In this document: positions 46,923-59,535 of the stretch, piece after piece
Layout: every line of letters begins with the position of its first letter
Position numbering within the stretch: position 1 is the first letter of the stretch
Source of the DNA: Lepiota brunneoincarnata
Lineage: Eukaryota > Basidiomycota > Agaricomycetes > Agaricales > Agaricaceae
Direction: 5' to 3'
Length of the DNA: 64,000 nucleotides
NCBI GenBank assembly: GCA_023014365.1
Contig: JAEBUN010000019.1
Location: 806,001 to 870,000 of the forward strand
Made by a program: the position numbers and the translations under genes
The notes under the pieces: model-generated
What the model saw: the letters and a program-made list of their open reading frames with translations, nothing else
Told to the model about the DNA's origin: nothing
Database searches by the model: none

Positions 46923-49900
46923 CTAATCCAATACGAGCCCCTGGTAGTTGTCGGCAAATGGAGTGGTTGGCATAGTGGGGCTAAAACACGGGTGGGAATA
47001 CGCATCACAATAAAGCTCTCTCAGTCGTCGCCAGACCGCCCTAAATGTGGACATTGATCCCTTCTCATGGGCCATAATGATAGTGCAACTGTAACCGGGT
47101 GGAAGTTGAACAGAATTGGGTGGCGCAGGACTGGGTAACGGCGCATTCGAAGCGGTGTTTTTGTACATGAAGCTACTCATGCGACCTCTTGGAGTCACAG
47201 CCGGGCTCGATGCAACTAGGTGATTGACGCCAGGTAAGTTAGTGTTTTCGATCGGGGAGAGCGGTGAGTCCGACTGTCCCGCAGAGAACTCGACCCTAAA
47301 CCTGACTGGTTTCCAAGTGCTGCCTGTCAATGAGTCAGTCATGACCTGCTCTATGCGACATTTAAGTGCGTCCTCCTGTTCGACGTCTGTGACAGTGGTC
47401 CCCTCAACGATGATGCCTAAGAACTCAAGCATCCTGCCTATATCCGATCGAGTTCCGCGGAATATCAAAGGGCGAATAGAGAATCCCTTGACTACTCGAT
47501 TTCCAGTTGAACAGGTTTGTGAACCATCCTTTAAATTCCCCGACCACAGGTGAAGTAATGAGACGACCAGAAACACCAGAATTAGGTGCACTCGGTATGG
47601 GAGAGGCGAGATTGATGGGCGATCCAAGGACACTGAGAGGTGAATTTCGCTGCCCGAGGTCTAAAGGAGGTGCTGCGAAGATCATTTGAGAATTTAACGT
47701 CTGTAGGATCTTCGATGACACACTTACGTCGGATCTTCTTGTCTTTATCTCTCTTTCCTCTAGGAGGTGGGGCCACATTTCGAGATAGGTTACCAACGTC
47801 CTTCCCCACATCTCTCCTCACATCGACTCCAGGTCCGGGGAAACCTTGGTCGTGATCAGAGCCGATATAACTCCAACCCTCGTCCGAGGCGCTCTGGTTT
47901 TCCTTATCCGTACTTCCCCGAGGTTCATATCTCGTCGCGCTCTCTTTCCGGGAGTCTCTATGCACCGGTGCATGGGGGAAAGGCTGGAAGGCGGTGACGG
48001 GACTAAAACTTCCTCTATTGGGATGAGACCGCGGAGACGCCGGTTGAGAGGAGACCTGCACGACAAACTCATTGACGCATTCAGTAATTTTATCCATCGT
48101 TTGCTGAAGCGCCGGATCCGCAGTTTTGGGTGGGATGAGCAGAGGAATCTGGCCGTCTGGAATAATGTAGCGTATGGATTGGGGCGGAGCACTACGGGGA
48201 GTCGACCCACCTTGGGAAGGACGGCCGCTGCCGGTGTCTGTGTCCTCAGGAGGATATTGTGAACCGGGTCTTGAATTATTCAGAGGTTTATCTTGCAACC
48301 TTTTCTGAGAAAAACTAAGGCTAAGAGGACCACGAGTTGCGGGGTTGCTTTGTTTTACCAGACACGTATTTCCCCGTCGTGGAGGCAGGGGCCGGGGACC
48401 GCCCCGCCCGATACCGAGGGTCGAGAACGGACGTGAGGGGGGAGAAGCAGGTGTATGCGCATTGCCGACAGCGAAGTCCTGTTGATATTGACTGCGCCAC
48501 ATTTCGGCTTGGGCTTGGCTTGAATGCATTGGTGGAGGACGGGGACCCACTGGAGAAGGCGGAGGTTGGCCTGCACCGGTCGAAGTTTCCTGAGAGCAGG
48601 GTGCGGCAGTGAGGTTTTGGCTCGAGGCCGGCAATGTTGGATGGGGCCGCTGATTAATGGGAGATGTTTGGGCCCGAGGCCGGTACGTTCTTAAAGTTCG
48701 CTGTTCTTCCTGGACAGACTGTGAGACATCTTGGTAGCCCATCTGACCGTCAACGAGCCGCTTTCTCGTCGTTTCCTCGCGATAGCGACCTAGAAGAAAA
48801 TAGAATGCCTTGGCGTGAATACCGTAGCCTGCTGGAGCGCATAAATCTCGTATGATAGTGTCTCCTTGGGGATCCGTGTGTCTTCCCCATATGACTCTTA
48901 GCGATGCCAACAGCTCGGGATCTATATCGCCTGGAGACGCTATTGGCCGAGCCAGTTCGCTGGGTGAAGGAGGTAGCGGTGGCGCAAGAATCACCACTCC
49001 CGAGTCTGGTGTGTTGCAAGCGGAATTGTTTGTGGCCAGCCAAGGGTGTGACAGGATTTCTGGGATCTGTGGTGGTGTTCAGCAGCATCAGCCGTTCAAA
49101 TCATGAACCTCATACCGTAACGCGCTTCTTTACGTCCACCACCAACATCCTTGCGAGTAAATCTTTCGCAAGGGGATCAATCCAGTTAGGCATGTCGTAT
49201 TTTCCAGTCTTGACCTTCGCAAGGAGATTTCGGACATTCTTGTCGTCAAAAGGAAGTCGGCCAGTCAAAAGGGCAAAGAGAATCACGCCGCAGCTCCAGA
49301 TATCAGTCGCATTGCCTTGGTATTTCTCGCCATTGACTATTTCGGGACTTGCATAATGTGGAGATCCACAGCTGGTTTCCAGCTGTAAGGAAGGGGGGGC
49401 GAAGGCGGCCATACCCCAATCTGCAATCTTGATCAGTGGAGGTTTCAGGGAGGCAATGAGTATGTTCTCTGGTTTGAGGTCCCGGTGGATGATAGAGAAG
49501 GTGTGAGCATAGTTGAGGCCATAAATAATCTGCTTAAAATATTCAAGAGCTTCGTGTGGAGGGAGCCTACCCCTATTGACAAGGAAATCAAATAGTTCAC
49601 CACCCTGGACGTATTCCAAGACAAGAAAGAGCTCCTTTTCGCCTTCAAAAACGTCATAAATTCGCATGATATTTGGATGGCTCATGAGTTTCATCATCGT
49701 AATCTCGCGGTCAATGCCCAGTCGCTGCTTCTCGGATTTTACTTGCTGAGTTGCCAGAGAGGTCCGGGAGTCGACCAGGGGTGCAATGGGGAGGATCTTA
49801 ACAGCTGCCAATTGTCCAGTACGCCGATGTTTTGCAATTTTAACTCGCCCAGAGGCGCCTTTGCCGACGCACTCTCCCAATATCCAAGGTCCAATTGACT

Positions 49901-50030
49901 TTGGGTCTGTCGGAAGGTCGAAAGCAGTGGTGCCGCCCGCTGCCGCCTTTTCCTTCGCCCAGCGTGTCCCGAGAGGCGCTGCATACTGGATCGGAGGAGC
50001 CCGAGGAGGACTGTCTGAGACGCGTGACAT
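46923..50030 (-). CDS. Gin4/Hsl1/Cdr2-type Ser/Thr kinase with KA1-like end
   Basis: CAMK-group NIM1-related kinase; relatives sit at the bud neck or septum and link septin assembly or cell size to mitotic entry. Kinase domain about residues 45-310: glycine loop GECVGKGASGRVKIAK, AVKILP lysine, IIHRDLKPENILI, activation start KIADWGMAAF, and SPHYASPEIV. An intron near 49112 joins IPEILSHPWLATNN. Then comes a long disordered region from 48997 to about 47760, a 55-nt intron near 47690-47745, PPPLDLGQRNSPLSVLG and GWFTNLFNWK. The end CTIIMAHEKGSMSTFRAVWR fits a KA1-type membrane-binding domain. The DFG motif is DWG. A one-base slip near 47451-47500 is needed to continue into TRSDIGRMLEFLGII. Confidence 0.82.
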
Positions 50031-50217
50031 GTATAGGAATTATGCTGATATGAGATAGGAAATGTAGGTGTATAGCGACGGTTGCGCGGCCAGCGGGCAG
50101 GGACGAAGAACGAAAGGGGATGAGAGCGCCAGCCACCTATCTTATCGGTTGCATACGGTCAGGTGATGTGACTTGGGAACACGGGTTACACCTGGCGTGA
50201 CAGTCAGTCACCACTTT
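50031..50217. promoter_or_regulatory. Divergent promoter region, kinase and duplicated protein
   Basis: 187 bp separate the two start codons. It contains TTGCGCGGCC and other GC-rich stretches. No TATA box or MCB box is evident. Confidence 0.4.
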
Positions 50218-53200
50218 ATGCTCACTTCCTCTCGGGCCCTCGCCCATATCCCATTCCCATGGAGGCCTGTTGTTGGTCGAATAGCCCACGGAACAGCTGT
50301 ACGACACCAGCAGAGGCAGAACTTTGGCGCTACAGCAGTGAGGCCCTGCCCTGTCGCTGCCGTCGATTTCTTCGATGAGCGAACCCTGCCAAACACAACC
50401 GGGAAACATTTGTTCAGGAACTATGCTACCTCTGTTCATTCACTGCAAGTGCTCGTGCAAGAATCAAAATTTGAAGAAGCAGGTGCCATGCTCCTGGAGC
50501 TACAAAGGCAGGGGGCAAATGTCCAAACACATCCCATTTATGAGAAAGCAGTGGGCAACCTGCTCTCTCAGGCAGTGCTTGGGGTTCAGGACCGCGAACT
50601 TCTGATACACTGGTTGGGCCTGCTGCCTGACGTGCACCATTCTTCTCCCGGTGCCTTCCAGGGTCTCCTGAGTGCTCTTAGGCAGCACGTAAGGACTGAA
50701 GCTCCAATCTTCATGTCTGTGGGACGGGTGTTAGCACGGAAAGGTTATAGAACGTTGGTGACGAAATGAGATTCTTCCTCTCATAAGAGGATCTCTGAAC
50801 AGCAGTTCATTTATGCTTTTTGAGCAGGAGTTAATTGAAGCGTTAGCTGATTTTGACTCGCGTGCAAGCGCATCCACATCAGCTATGACCGGTCAATCTG
50901 AGGTCTTCGAAGATCCATCAGAGGATTATGCATCTGTCATGGCTACATCCACTCCTCCTCCGCCATCCGTACTCGAAACTATCGAGACAACGCTACCTCC
51001 CATTCTCCCAAACCCCGACGCCTCGGATCAGGCTGTGTTTGAAGACGAGATGGACGACTACATCGTTCACCACCCTTCTATCCATCACGCTTCTCGGCAG
51101 TTTCCAACGGACCGATTGTCTCGGCTGGTCGAGGAGCACCACTATGATGAAGCTTTCTACCTCCTCTCAGAGCTTAATCACTTACATGTTCAAGTCTCCC
51201 CTTGCCCTGCATATGGCGCTGCCGCACTAGAAGCATTACAGCGACCTATCTCTGACCACTATACCATCGAAGACCAGTTGAACCGCTTTGTTGCTTGGTT
51301 CTCGCTTATTCCGCCCACGCATGCGACCCGTGATCAGCGCAACATTGGAGCTATCCACCGGTTGATCATGCAAGCCACGATAATTAACATTCAACTTGTG
51401 ATGCAGTATGCCACCATTCTTGCACAAAAAGGTTACCAGGGCTTCCAGGCTCAAGCCTTGCCTGTTATCATGCGTTTTGCTTCCTCTGAAGCGATTCAGA
51501 AATATATACAAGAGCTGGAGGCTGCCGATTTGGCGTACTGGATAGCGTACGGGCCGGAGGAGGCCAATTTATGGGCCACGCGATTTTCGGTAAAACTGCG
51601 AAGTGCCGCGGTTCGATTCCTCGCTCACTCGGGCAGAGTGAAGGACGCCCTTGCCCTTATACCTGATTCCACAAGCCGGCTACGGCTGACAACATATACT
51701 TACGATAAGCTTCTCCGCACAATCCATGACAGCAAGAATCCTTCATTTGCAGAACACATACCCCGCATACAACTTCTGCGCGAAGACGCTGCACGGGCGG
51801 CCAACAAAATCGATCATATCTTCATCAGAGAGGAAGACCGGGTAATGACGGCTGAACTTCACACTGACGGTGCTGATGTCCAGACAGGAAGTCTGCCGGA
51901 CACTTTGCGTTATCTCAAGCGTGCCCTGAAAAGCGCGGACAAGAACCCTCATCCTTTCGTCATTGTCGACTTCTTAGACCGTTATCTTGCCACAGGACGT
52001 TCGCGAGCACCAACTCTACTTTTGAACATAGCACTCAATTCGAGTTATCACAGCACCAGCATCTACGTCTTTGCTGAAATGATCTATTACCGCCGTCTCG
52101 GGTATCACCACCTCGTCATCCAGACCTTCATCGATCACTTTTACCTCTCCGGCGTCCCTCGTGATGATGTTCTCCGCCTCTACCACGAATCTCAGAGGTT
52201 CCAGACTCCAGACACAAGGCATACTCACTTGGATGAGCCTGAGAACGGAGATAGCATCGCCCGTATCTGTGAATTCTCTCCCTCCTTTCTACCGCGGGGA
52301 AAAACTTGGCCCATGAAGCTCCACTGCAATCTCGTCTGGCATGCCCTTGTTGCACTCACCCCCACGCATTCTGAACTCCAGCACCTGTATACAAAACTCA
52401 TTAACCTCGCCCGGGGCCAGGACGAGCTACGGGTGTATCCTCACCTCGCCTCTATCCAACCCCTTCTCCCACCACCATCATGGCGCCAGCCGGTAGGCTG
52501 TGCGGCATTTACACCCTTCATGCGCAGACTGATGCGGGTTTCGGGACCGGAGCGTGGGGTTCAGATTATCGGGGACATGCTGAGCCTCGGAATTGAGCCC
52601 AGTGTGTACCACTTTACGGAGCTTGCGGGGAGATTTGCGAAGAGCGGAGAGATGAGCCGTGCATTGATGATCCTTGATCAGTTAGAGGCTTCTTCGAAGC
52701 TCCGGGAACGGCTCCAACAGCAACAACGGGATAGGAGAGAACGGGCAATCTCATCTCGATCTGCTTCCTCTGCCTCCACTGCCACTTCTATTTCCTCGGC
52801 TCCAGCCCCACATCCTCCTGACCCCTCAATGATCAGCTCCACAAAACTTCATCCAAATCCGAGATCCGAAGAAATCCAGAACATCCCAGAACCCGATCTA
52901 GTCATGTACATCTCTCTCATGCGCGGCTTTCTCATTGCCAAATCCATCGATGGGTTCAAGGAGGTCCACAAACGCCTCAATGCCATCCGCAACCTTCTAC
53001 CCCGGAAGCGGTTCAAGAAAGATCAGGAGGCAACGCTCAATGAGGTGTATGGGGATTTTAGAAAGTTGAGTCGGAGGCACGGGTATGATTGGCGGAGAGA
53101 GAGGAAGGGTGGGTTCGGCTCTTCGTTAGAGGTTGGTGTCTTCTCTTTGCGTGAGGGAGAACAGTGTGTTGATATTTCTGCTTCTTGTGTAGGCTGCATG

Positions 53201-53293
53201 GAGGAGCAAGGGACAGGTGCAGGGGAACACATAGTGTTCCTCCGCCCGTTTTCAGAACATTTAGGGCATTTCGACTGTGCAACGCCTGGCTGA
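50218..53293 (+). CDS. Helical-repeat protein, probably mitochondrial, with internal duplication
   Basis: A long, almost intronless gene of about 1,020 codons. The N-terminus MLTSSRALAHIPFPWRPVVG has Arg and Ser without acids, fitting a mitochondrial presequence. Two homologous blocks follow. The first is LVQESKFEEAGAMLLELQRQ through RVLARKGYRTLVT and on to EILPLIRG. The second is LVEEHHYDEAFYLLSELNHL through TILAQKGYQGFQ and ALPVIMRF. Near the end, GVQIIGDMLSLGIEPSVYHF is like a PPR motif, so an organellar RNA-related role is plausible. Residues after about 850 are low-complexity and then basic. At 50758-50775 the frame must move by one base (GTGACGAAATGAG); the homology between the two blocks continues straight across this point, so an intron there is unlikely. 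Exact family not recognised. Confidence 0.65.
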
Positions 53294-53707
53294 GCCGATA
53301 CAACGTTCACAGCATCGGCACTTCAGGATATTGGCTCGGAACAAGCTTATGCAAACCGGAAATACTTCCACCTGCATGTGTGGGGATCGGAAATGGCGAG
53401 GGTGTCCTGCGCCGTTGTGGCCCAGCGATGCATAGAGGGGCAGATTTTTTGGTGGCGGAAAGAAAAGGTCTGATATATTAGAGCCAGTGATAAGCTAGAT
53501 TGGTACATGTAATATATCTATGTACAAAAACCGGTAATTTGGGGCTGGAAAGGACAGGCAAAGCAGCATACAGCTAAGGAGTTAAAACCTCCATTAACTA
53601 AGCCTTGTTCGGGGGTGGGGGCACTGGCCAGGATGTAGCCAAAGGAAAGAACCCGCAAAAAGGGCGCACGCGAGTGAGTTTGGTGTATTTCTCGAGTCTC
53701 GCTGGTG

Positions 53708-55780
53708 TCAGGATCTGGTCTGCATAATCTCGAAATATGCTGTGTACTCGTCGGGCGTCATTAACTCGTGGTCTTCTTCTGTCACTTCAGAATAAGGGAC
53801 AGGGTTACCATTGACTGGACAACACAAATGTCAGCCCCCGTCAAGGACATGCAAGGAATACACTCACCATAAACTAAAGGGTCGTCCTCCAACTCCAGTG
53901 GGGCCTCTTCACCCAGAGCATGTCCATCAACCATCCCAACATCTCCGTCCCTATACCCGTATCCTGTCCCATTCACCCCAGTCCCATCGCCCAGAGCACC
54001 CCCCACACCATTTCTATCCACCTCTCCATGCCCAAGTTCATATCCATTCACACCGTTAATCCCGTTTACACCGCCCACAGCCTCGGATGGCGGACTCATC
54101 TTGGCCATCTTGTTCGCCTTCCCGCCCACACCCACGCCCACATCCTCCTGTGACCTCGAGCGTTTCCTGTACTCATTCAACGAATCCAGATACTCCACAT
54201 TTGGTTTCCTGTCCTCTTCTTCGACATCGATGTTAAAATCGCCCAGATCCGAGGTATTGGAACCGCCAGTCGCCGTCGGTGTCGGTGTTGGCTGTGCGGA
54301 CACAGAGGTGGACGCTGCGAGTGAAGCATAATACTGATCATAGTCTAGAATCATATCTTGAGAAAAGTCAAACTTTACGGCAAAGGGGGGAAAGACACTC
54401 ACAATCTGCATCATCCTGTCCACTCTGCGGCTTCTCTTCCTCCACAACGTTAACCCTAGCAACCACACTCTGCTGTTCCACCTTAGCAGAGGACCCGACA
54501 ATACCCAATCCCCTCAAGATATCGTCATTGGAAGTGCTCGTCATGGCAGCGGCAGCGGCGGCGGCCGCCTCGGCCCTCGTATTTTCCTTGATCCCCAGCG
54601 CGGTCAGATCACCAGTAATCGTACTTTTCAAGTGCCACGCTGGGAGTGCGTTCTGCTGTCTCTTCAGCTCGGCTTCTGCCGCCCGTTCTTGGCGACGCGT
54701 GAACTCGTCTTTGTCTAGAGCCATCATGATACCAACGCCCTCGTCTTCCTTCTTGTTGGGATCTGATCCCGCAACTTTGAGTCCTCCCTGTGTCTGTGAC
54801 GATTTTTGTTTATCGGACTCAGTCAAGTGGTTCTTAACCCATGTTGCAACGTCGAAACTGAGGAATGTTTTTCAACTCCGGCGCATATTGGAGAAGAGGA
54901 AGTTCCACCTACGCAGGCAACACCATCGCCTCACTCTTCTGCAGCCCCTCTCTGACAAATCTCATCTGATGATTGAAGCGCTGCATCCGATCCTTGCTCC
55001 CTTGCACACTCTCCGCGTTCTCGTTATCCACGACCTCTGCATGGCATATCTCGCAAATCATCATACCCCGTGTAAAGTCCATCAACTTGTCGACATCAAG
55101 TGGCGAGTAGGACTGTTTGCACTGGGTGCATACGTATCCTCTATTGTCCAATTCCTAATAATAATCATAATATAACGGAAGCAGATAAGGGTCAAGGGTT
55201 AGCAACACGAAGCGAACAACAGTCACGCGAGCGAGTGGTGAAGGGAGGGACGACAACCACGTACATTCCGCAACGAGGAATCAATAATGTGCCTCATTTT
55301 TGCAACTCTCCATTTCACGACATTGCAGAAGTGCTGATAGTCGATGTAGTAGTACTGTTTCCCAACAGACCTCTGCGCGCCTTCCTTTAGCTCATTCTGT
55401 CTATAACTAGAAAATTTTGCTCTGAAGATGAGAGGGGGGAAAGGGATTGAGATGGGGGGAGGGTACTTGCACTTTGACGAGGCAGTCATTATTGAGCACG
55501 GCGATGACTTTGTTCAGCTCTTTCGGTTGGAGACCCATTCTACCCGCGAGGTCATCATCTTTGAGGCTGCATTTTCGAGCAAACCAGCAAGTCAATACCA
55601 CCGGAAACGGGACAATCAAATACAGCAAAAAAGGGATCAAAAAGCAGGAGATTCACGCATAACTTACACCGGATGCCGGGCAAGCTGGTCCATGATGATA
55701 GTGTACTTGGGATCATAGAAGGCCCTAGACACATGCTGCACGAGTAATCGCAAGGTCTCCTGGTCCTCTTTTGTCGCCAT
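53708..55780 (-). CDS. TFA1: TFIIE alpha subunit
   Basis: Large subunit of general transcription factor TFIIE, which recruits and stimulates TFIIH at Pol II promoters. It starts MATKEDQETLRLLVQHVSRA. The TFIIE/TFB winged helix follows, spread over small exons: LKDDDLAGRMGLQPKELNKV and YRQNELKEGAQRSVGKQYYY with YYIDYQHFCNVVKWRV. The zinc ribbon is CTQC then CEIC about 25 residues later. The C-terminal half is disordered with an Ala run (AEAAAAAAAA), Gly-Val repeats (GVGVGGKANK) and an acidic stretch. It ends SEVTEEDHELMTPDEYTAYF then EIMQTRS at 53708. Introns are good GT-AG; the one after LARHPV has phase 2. Length about 480 aa, usual for fungi. Confidence 0.9.
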
Positions 55781-56006
55781 GGGATCTTCAAATGGAGGCC
55801 TGCCCTTGGAACTCCGGGGGGAGAAAAAGAGAAACTGCTACCCCGTGCAGCTGTGCTCTCTTCGTCGTTGCTCTCTGTCTGGATGCTTGTGGGTTGTTGC
55901 AAGTAGTGGGTGGTGGTCGTCGTTGCGAAAAGAGATGGCTTTTGTTGTGAAAGGGTCTTGTCATAGCTTATGTAATGCATCGACACGATCATAATATAAT
56001 TTCTAA

Positions 56007-56824
56007 CTAATCAATGAGATATTTGCGCTTAAAGTACGAACGGAGGTGCATAACCTGCCACACGCCGAGTGCAGCGAGGGAGAAGATCGTAAACCATGCA
56101 AAATTTTGTACACGGATATTGGTCGAGGCTTGTGAAGAGTTGTTCAGAACAAGAGAAGCGCCACAACGCATGTTGAACGTACCGTTTGTCAACGTAAATC
56201 GCTCCTCCCGTTTTTTCAGATACTCCATTTCCTCCAAGACCTCCTTGACCACACCCTCCAGCTTGCGCATCTCTGTCTCGAGACTCGACAATGATTCCTG
56301 GTTCGCAATAGCGCTATCAACAACCCGTTGTCAGCAAAAGCACAACACACTCATCATCGCAGCACACACTTGTAGTCAACGGCGTCAGCGCCAATATCCA
56401 CGTCCAGGTCTACAATTCTCGACAATTTCGACGCCTTGTCATATGGCACATCTAGCAACGCCATGCCTTAGTACCCCGCCTCACGAAGCTACATGACAAA
56501 CAACGCACCGCCCTCGATATAATTCTTCAGACAGACTCCAACCTCGCCATCTCCATGTGTCGTAATCGCCAACCTTGTCTCGCCCTTGATCCCTCTCTTG
56601 CTCAAATACACGTTCTTCTGCGGCGACGAATCCACAATTTCAATGTCCATCCTCTGGTTGTCTCCAGCCCCTACGTTCGCGGAGACAATGACAAGCGTAT
56701 TCGGATGGGCCGCGTTCCAAATACACTTGGCCGGCGGGTACCGGAGAGCTTGCATTGTGAATTTCACGCCCAGGACAGGCTGCAGAATGAGTGAAAACAG
56801 GAGGGCGAGGCTGAAGAGGAGCAT
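56007..56824 (-). CDS. p24 family cargo receptor (Erv25-like)
   Basis: Type I membrane protein of the p24/emp24/TMED family cycling between ER and Golgi in COPII/COPI vesicles. The signal peptide is MLLFSLALLFSLILQPVLG. The lumenal GOLD domain reads VKFTMQALRYPPAKCIWNAA, VSANVGAGDNQRMDIEIVDS and VYLSKRGIKGETRLAITTHG, with the two conserved Cys (KCIW and GVCLKN). After an intron the coiled coil SSLETEMRKLEGVVKEVLEE follows, then the membrane helix FAWFTIFSLAALGVWQVMHL and the tail RSYFKRKYLID with a dibasic COPI-binding signal. An internal short intron near 56160 joins the coiled coil to STNIRVQ. It shares the vesicle pathway with SEC23 in this window. Confidence 0.88.
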
Positions 56825-56876
56825 AAGTATGGTTGGTGGTTAAGGGAGGATACGTGTCAATAAATAAATAAATATT

Positions 56877-58788
56877 TTAGCTATCCTCGAAATCACAAGC
56901 CCAGCCAAGTGAATATTCTACACCCAATTGTTTGAGGTCATCCAGAATCCACTGTGGTCCACTGCAACACTCGAACCGCAGTCGCAGCATCCTCTGCCTC
57001 ACAACACTGATCCCCCCGACCTCTAGTCCCAGTCCCAGCCGTCTCCGCACAAAATCAGGCACAGCAGACACATCGCAACACCCCTCAAACTCATCGTCTA
57101 CATTCGTGCTAAACTCCACAAACGCAAGTGTAACCCGCTGCAGTGACGGCATTAATACGCTCCGTCTGTACCGTTCCGACGGACTTGAGCTCAGTCCTCC
57201 AACAAGTGGCCGGTGCTGTAGCGACGACTGCACCAGCAGCGGAAATACCACACTCGCAGTATACCCCGATACCTCCTGCAAATGCTCGACCCTGTCCAGC
57301 CTCGAAAAGAATTGTGTGAGACGCGATTCCCAAAACTTGATCCCGTCCCGTAGCCCGAAGAGCGACAGGTTGAGCGACCCAAAGCTACCCTTGTCCTCGT
57401 ACACCATCTGCAGCGTCCTCGTCAATGTTTCGAAAATGTCCATTACCAGCTGGTGTCTCTCCTCGCTCTGATTAGGGTATCCAAACGAGAGCAGTAGGTT
57501 GACATGACAATTTCCCTCCCCTTCCACTACCTCTCCGCCAATCCCCCCTACATCATCTTTCTCCTCCCCGCCCACCATCTCGTCGACCTTGATATGCAAC
57601 TCGTGCGTGGAGGGGTGCACAAGCAACGACCTTCTCCTTTTCGCCTCTCTAATTGCCTCGTCCGGCGTCCTTCAATATTCCCTCCATATTCTCCACCCGC
57701 TCCTTTCTCTCCCTGAAAAACTCACCCAGCACATTCGCCGCATGTGCATTATTCGCCCTCTTCGCATCCATATGAATCGAACACTCGCCCGGCACAACCA
57801 GCCTCTTCAAAAACTCGCAACACTCCATCATCGTCCCTCTCAGCTCCACGCTCCTCAACCGCTTCAACACAACCCTCCCTGCATCCTCCGGGCTATCCGG
57901 CTCGACCTCGTTCGCAAATACACTCCTCAGCACCAGCTTTTCTAGGAGCGGTGTCTGGCGCACTATTCCCAACCACTCCCACACCGACATCAGATATGGC
58001 TCCTCCAGATCCGTCACCTGGAGCATCGTGAGTCCTGCCAACCAAGGCATGGATGCACCCGTGCCCGAACCGAGCGCGATCATAGCCAACGAAAGGTTCT
58101 TGAGTACCGTGGCAGAACCTCTGAACAATCCATCCGGTAATCTCATAGGTACATCTTCACTTCCACCACCCAACCCTGTAGCCCCGCTGAAACCCCCAAC
58201 AGCCGAGCCAAGGGGTCCAGCAATGCCAGCGGTCGCAATCCTCCTAACCGAACTCTTCATTGCCAACGATTCGAGCGCCGGCGCTCCACTCGAACTCAAT
58301 GTGTCGACGACCATCCGCCAATCTTCTCTTCTTTCAATCGTCAAATGGAGTCTCCGAATTCGCGCGAGTTCCCTTAGGATGGCACCAAGGACGCCGCTTA
58401 CTCGACCTGGACTGCTGCTACTGCCACTCTTGTACGAGTAGGATCCGACGACGTCGAGGAGACACTCGCCACTCCTTTTGAGTACCTCCATGACCCATTT
58501 CGGGCCCTCGCGCAAATTGAGCGTGTGCGCCCACAACAGGGGTTCGTTGAGTGCTACGGAGCGCCAGGCATGACAGACATGGGAAAGATGGCGAGGAGAG
58601 GGGAGGGTGGCAAGGGGAGAGGAAGCGGGGCAGGAGTGAAGGAAGAGAAAGATGGAAGACAAGAGCTCTGAAGGTAGTTTGTTGATGTGTGGGTGTGTCG
58701 AGTTGTGTGTGCGTCGTCGAGCGAGGATATTGTTGGATTCCTCATCCGAGTCTGGGTCAGGATTAACGACACGTTTTGGACGAACCAT
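56877..58788 (-). CDS. F-box protein
   Basis: Putative substrate receptor of an SCF ubiquitin ligase. It starts MVRPKRVVNPDPDSDEESNN with a basic then acidic leader. The F-box is at about residues 37-85: INKLPSELLSSIFLFLHSCP and LSHVCHAWRSVALNEPLLWA. The rest resembles irregular leucine-rich repeats of agaricomycete F-box proteins (LERLVLRSVFANEVEPDSPE-like strands and IRRLHLTIERREDW). The frame starting at 58788 stops at 57649 after ILKDAGRGN. A +1 slip at 57661-57675 continues into EAKRRRSLLVHPSTHELHIK and on to a stop at 56877, giving about 630 aa. If the stop is real, the 380-aa product would lack the last repeats. Nothing identifies the target. Confidence 0.7.
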
Positions 58789-58931
58789 TGGGAAGATGGG
58801 ACAGGGCGATAAGAGAGCTTGATGTTGTTTTTCTTATTGTCAATTCAAGGACGCCGTGGGAACGTGACGAAATGGATTAGAATAAATACAATGATGTACA
58901 GCCATAAACAAATCAAATAAGAAAAAGCACT

Positions 58932-59535
58932 TTATTTCGCACCCGCAGACGAGAACTCTGCAGTCTCATATCAGTAACCATCTCTAGGACACATACATCC
59001 CAAAAATACTCACTCGTCACCGACTTGGTGCCCTCGGAGATGGCGTGCTTGGCCAATTCACCGGGCAAGATCAGACGCACAGATGTCTGGATCTCACGGG
59101 AAGAAATTGTCGACTTCTTGGAGTAAGCCGCTAGTTCTATGATAGCCAATCACTCAGCGGTGCTTAAATTCAAGAATGCCATCGACCTACTGGAAGCCTC
59201 GGTAGCAATACGTTCGAAAATATCATTGACAAAGCTGTTGAGGATCGCCATCGCCTTATTGGAGATACCAGTGTCAGGGTGTACCTGCTTGAGGACTACC
59301 AACACCGAGTCAGAACAAGATAAATCATCCGAATTGGGAGCGACAAACCCTTGTAGATATAGCTAGAGTAGGTCTCCTTCCTAACCTTCTTGCGTTTCTT
59401 CTTCTCACCATCACCAGTAGTCGCAGGTTTCGATGTCTTTTTGGCGGCTTTGGCACCCTCAGTGGATTTGGCTGGAGCCTTGGAGGCAGTGGAAGCAGGG
59501 GCCTTGCCGGCAGTAGAAGCAGGTTTAGGGGCCAT
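58932..59535 (-). CDS. HTB1: Histone H2B
   Basis: Core nucleosome histone. It starts [20 protein letters not shown] with the Lys/Ala-rich tail. [18 protein letters not shown] leads to the fold, [20 protein letters not shown] and [15 protein letters not shown]. The next exon reads [20 protein letters not shown] and [20 protein letters not shown]. The last exon encodes KFSSAGAK. Three introns interrupt it, unlike the intronless metazoan genes. It is arranged head to head with H2A over 288 bp. Confidence 0.95.
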
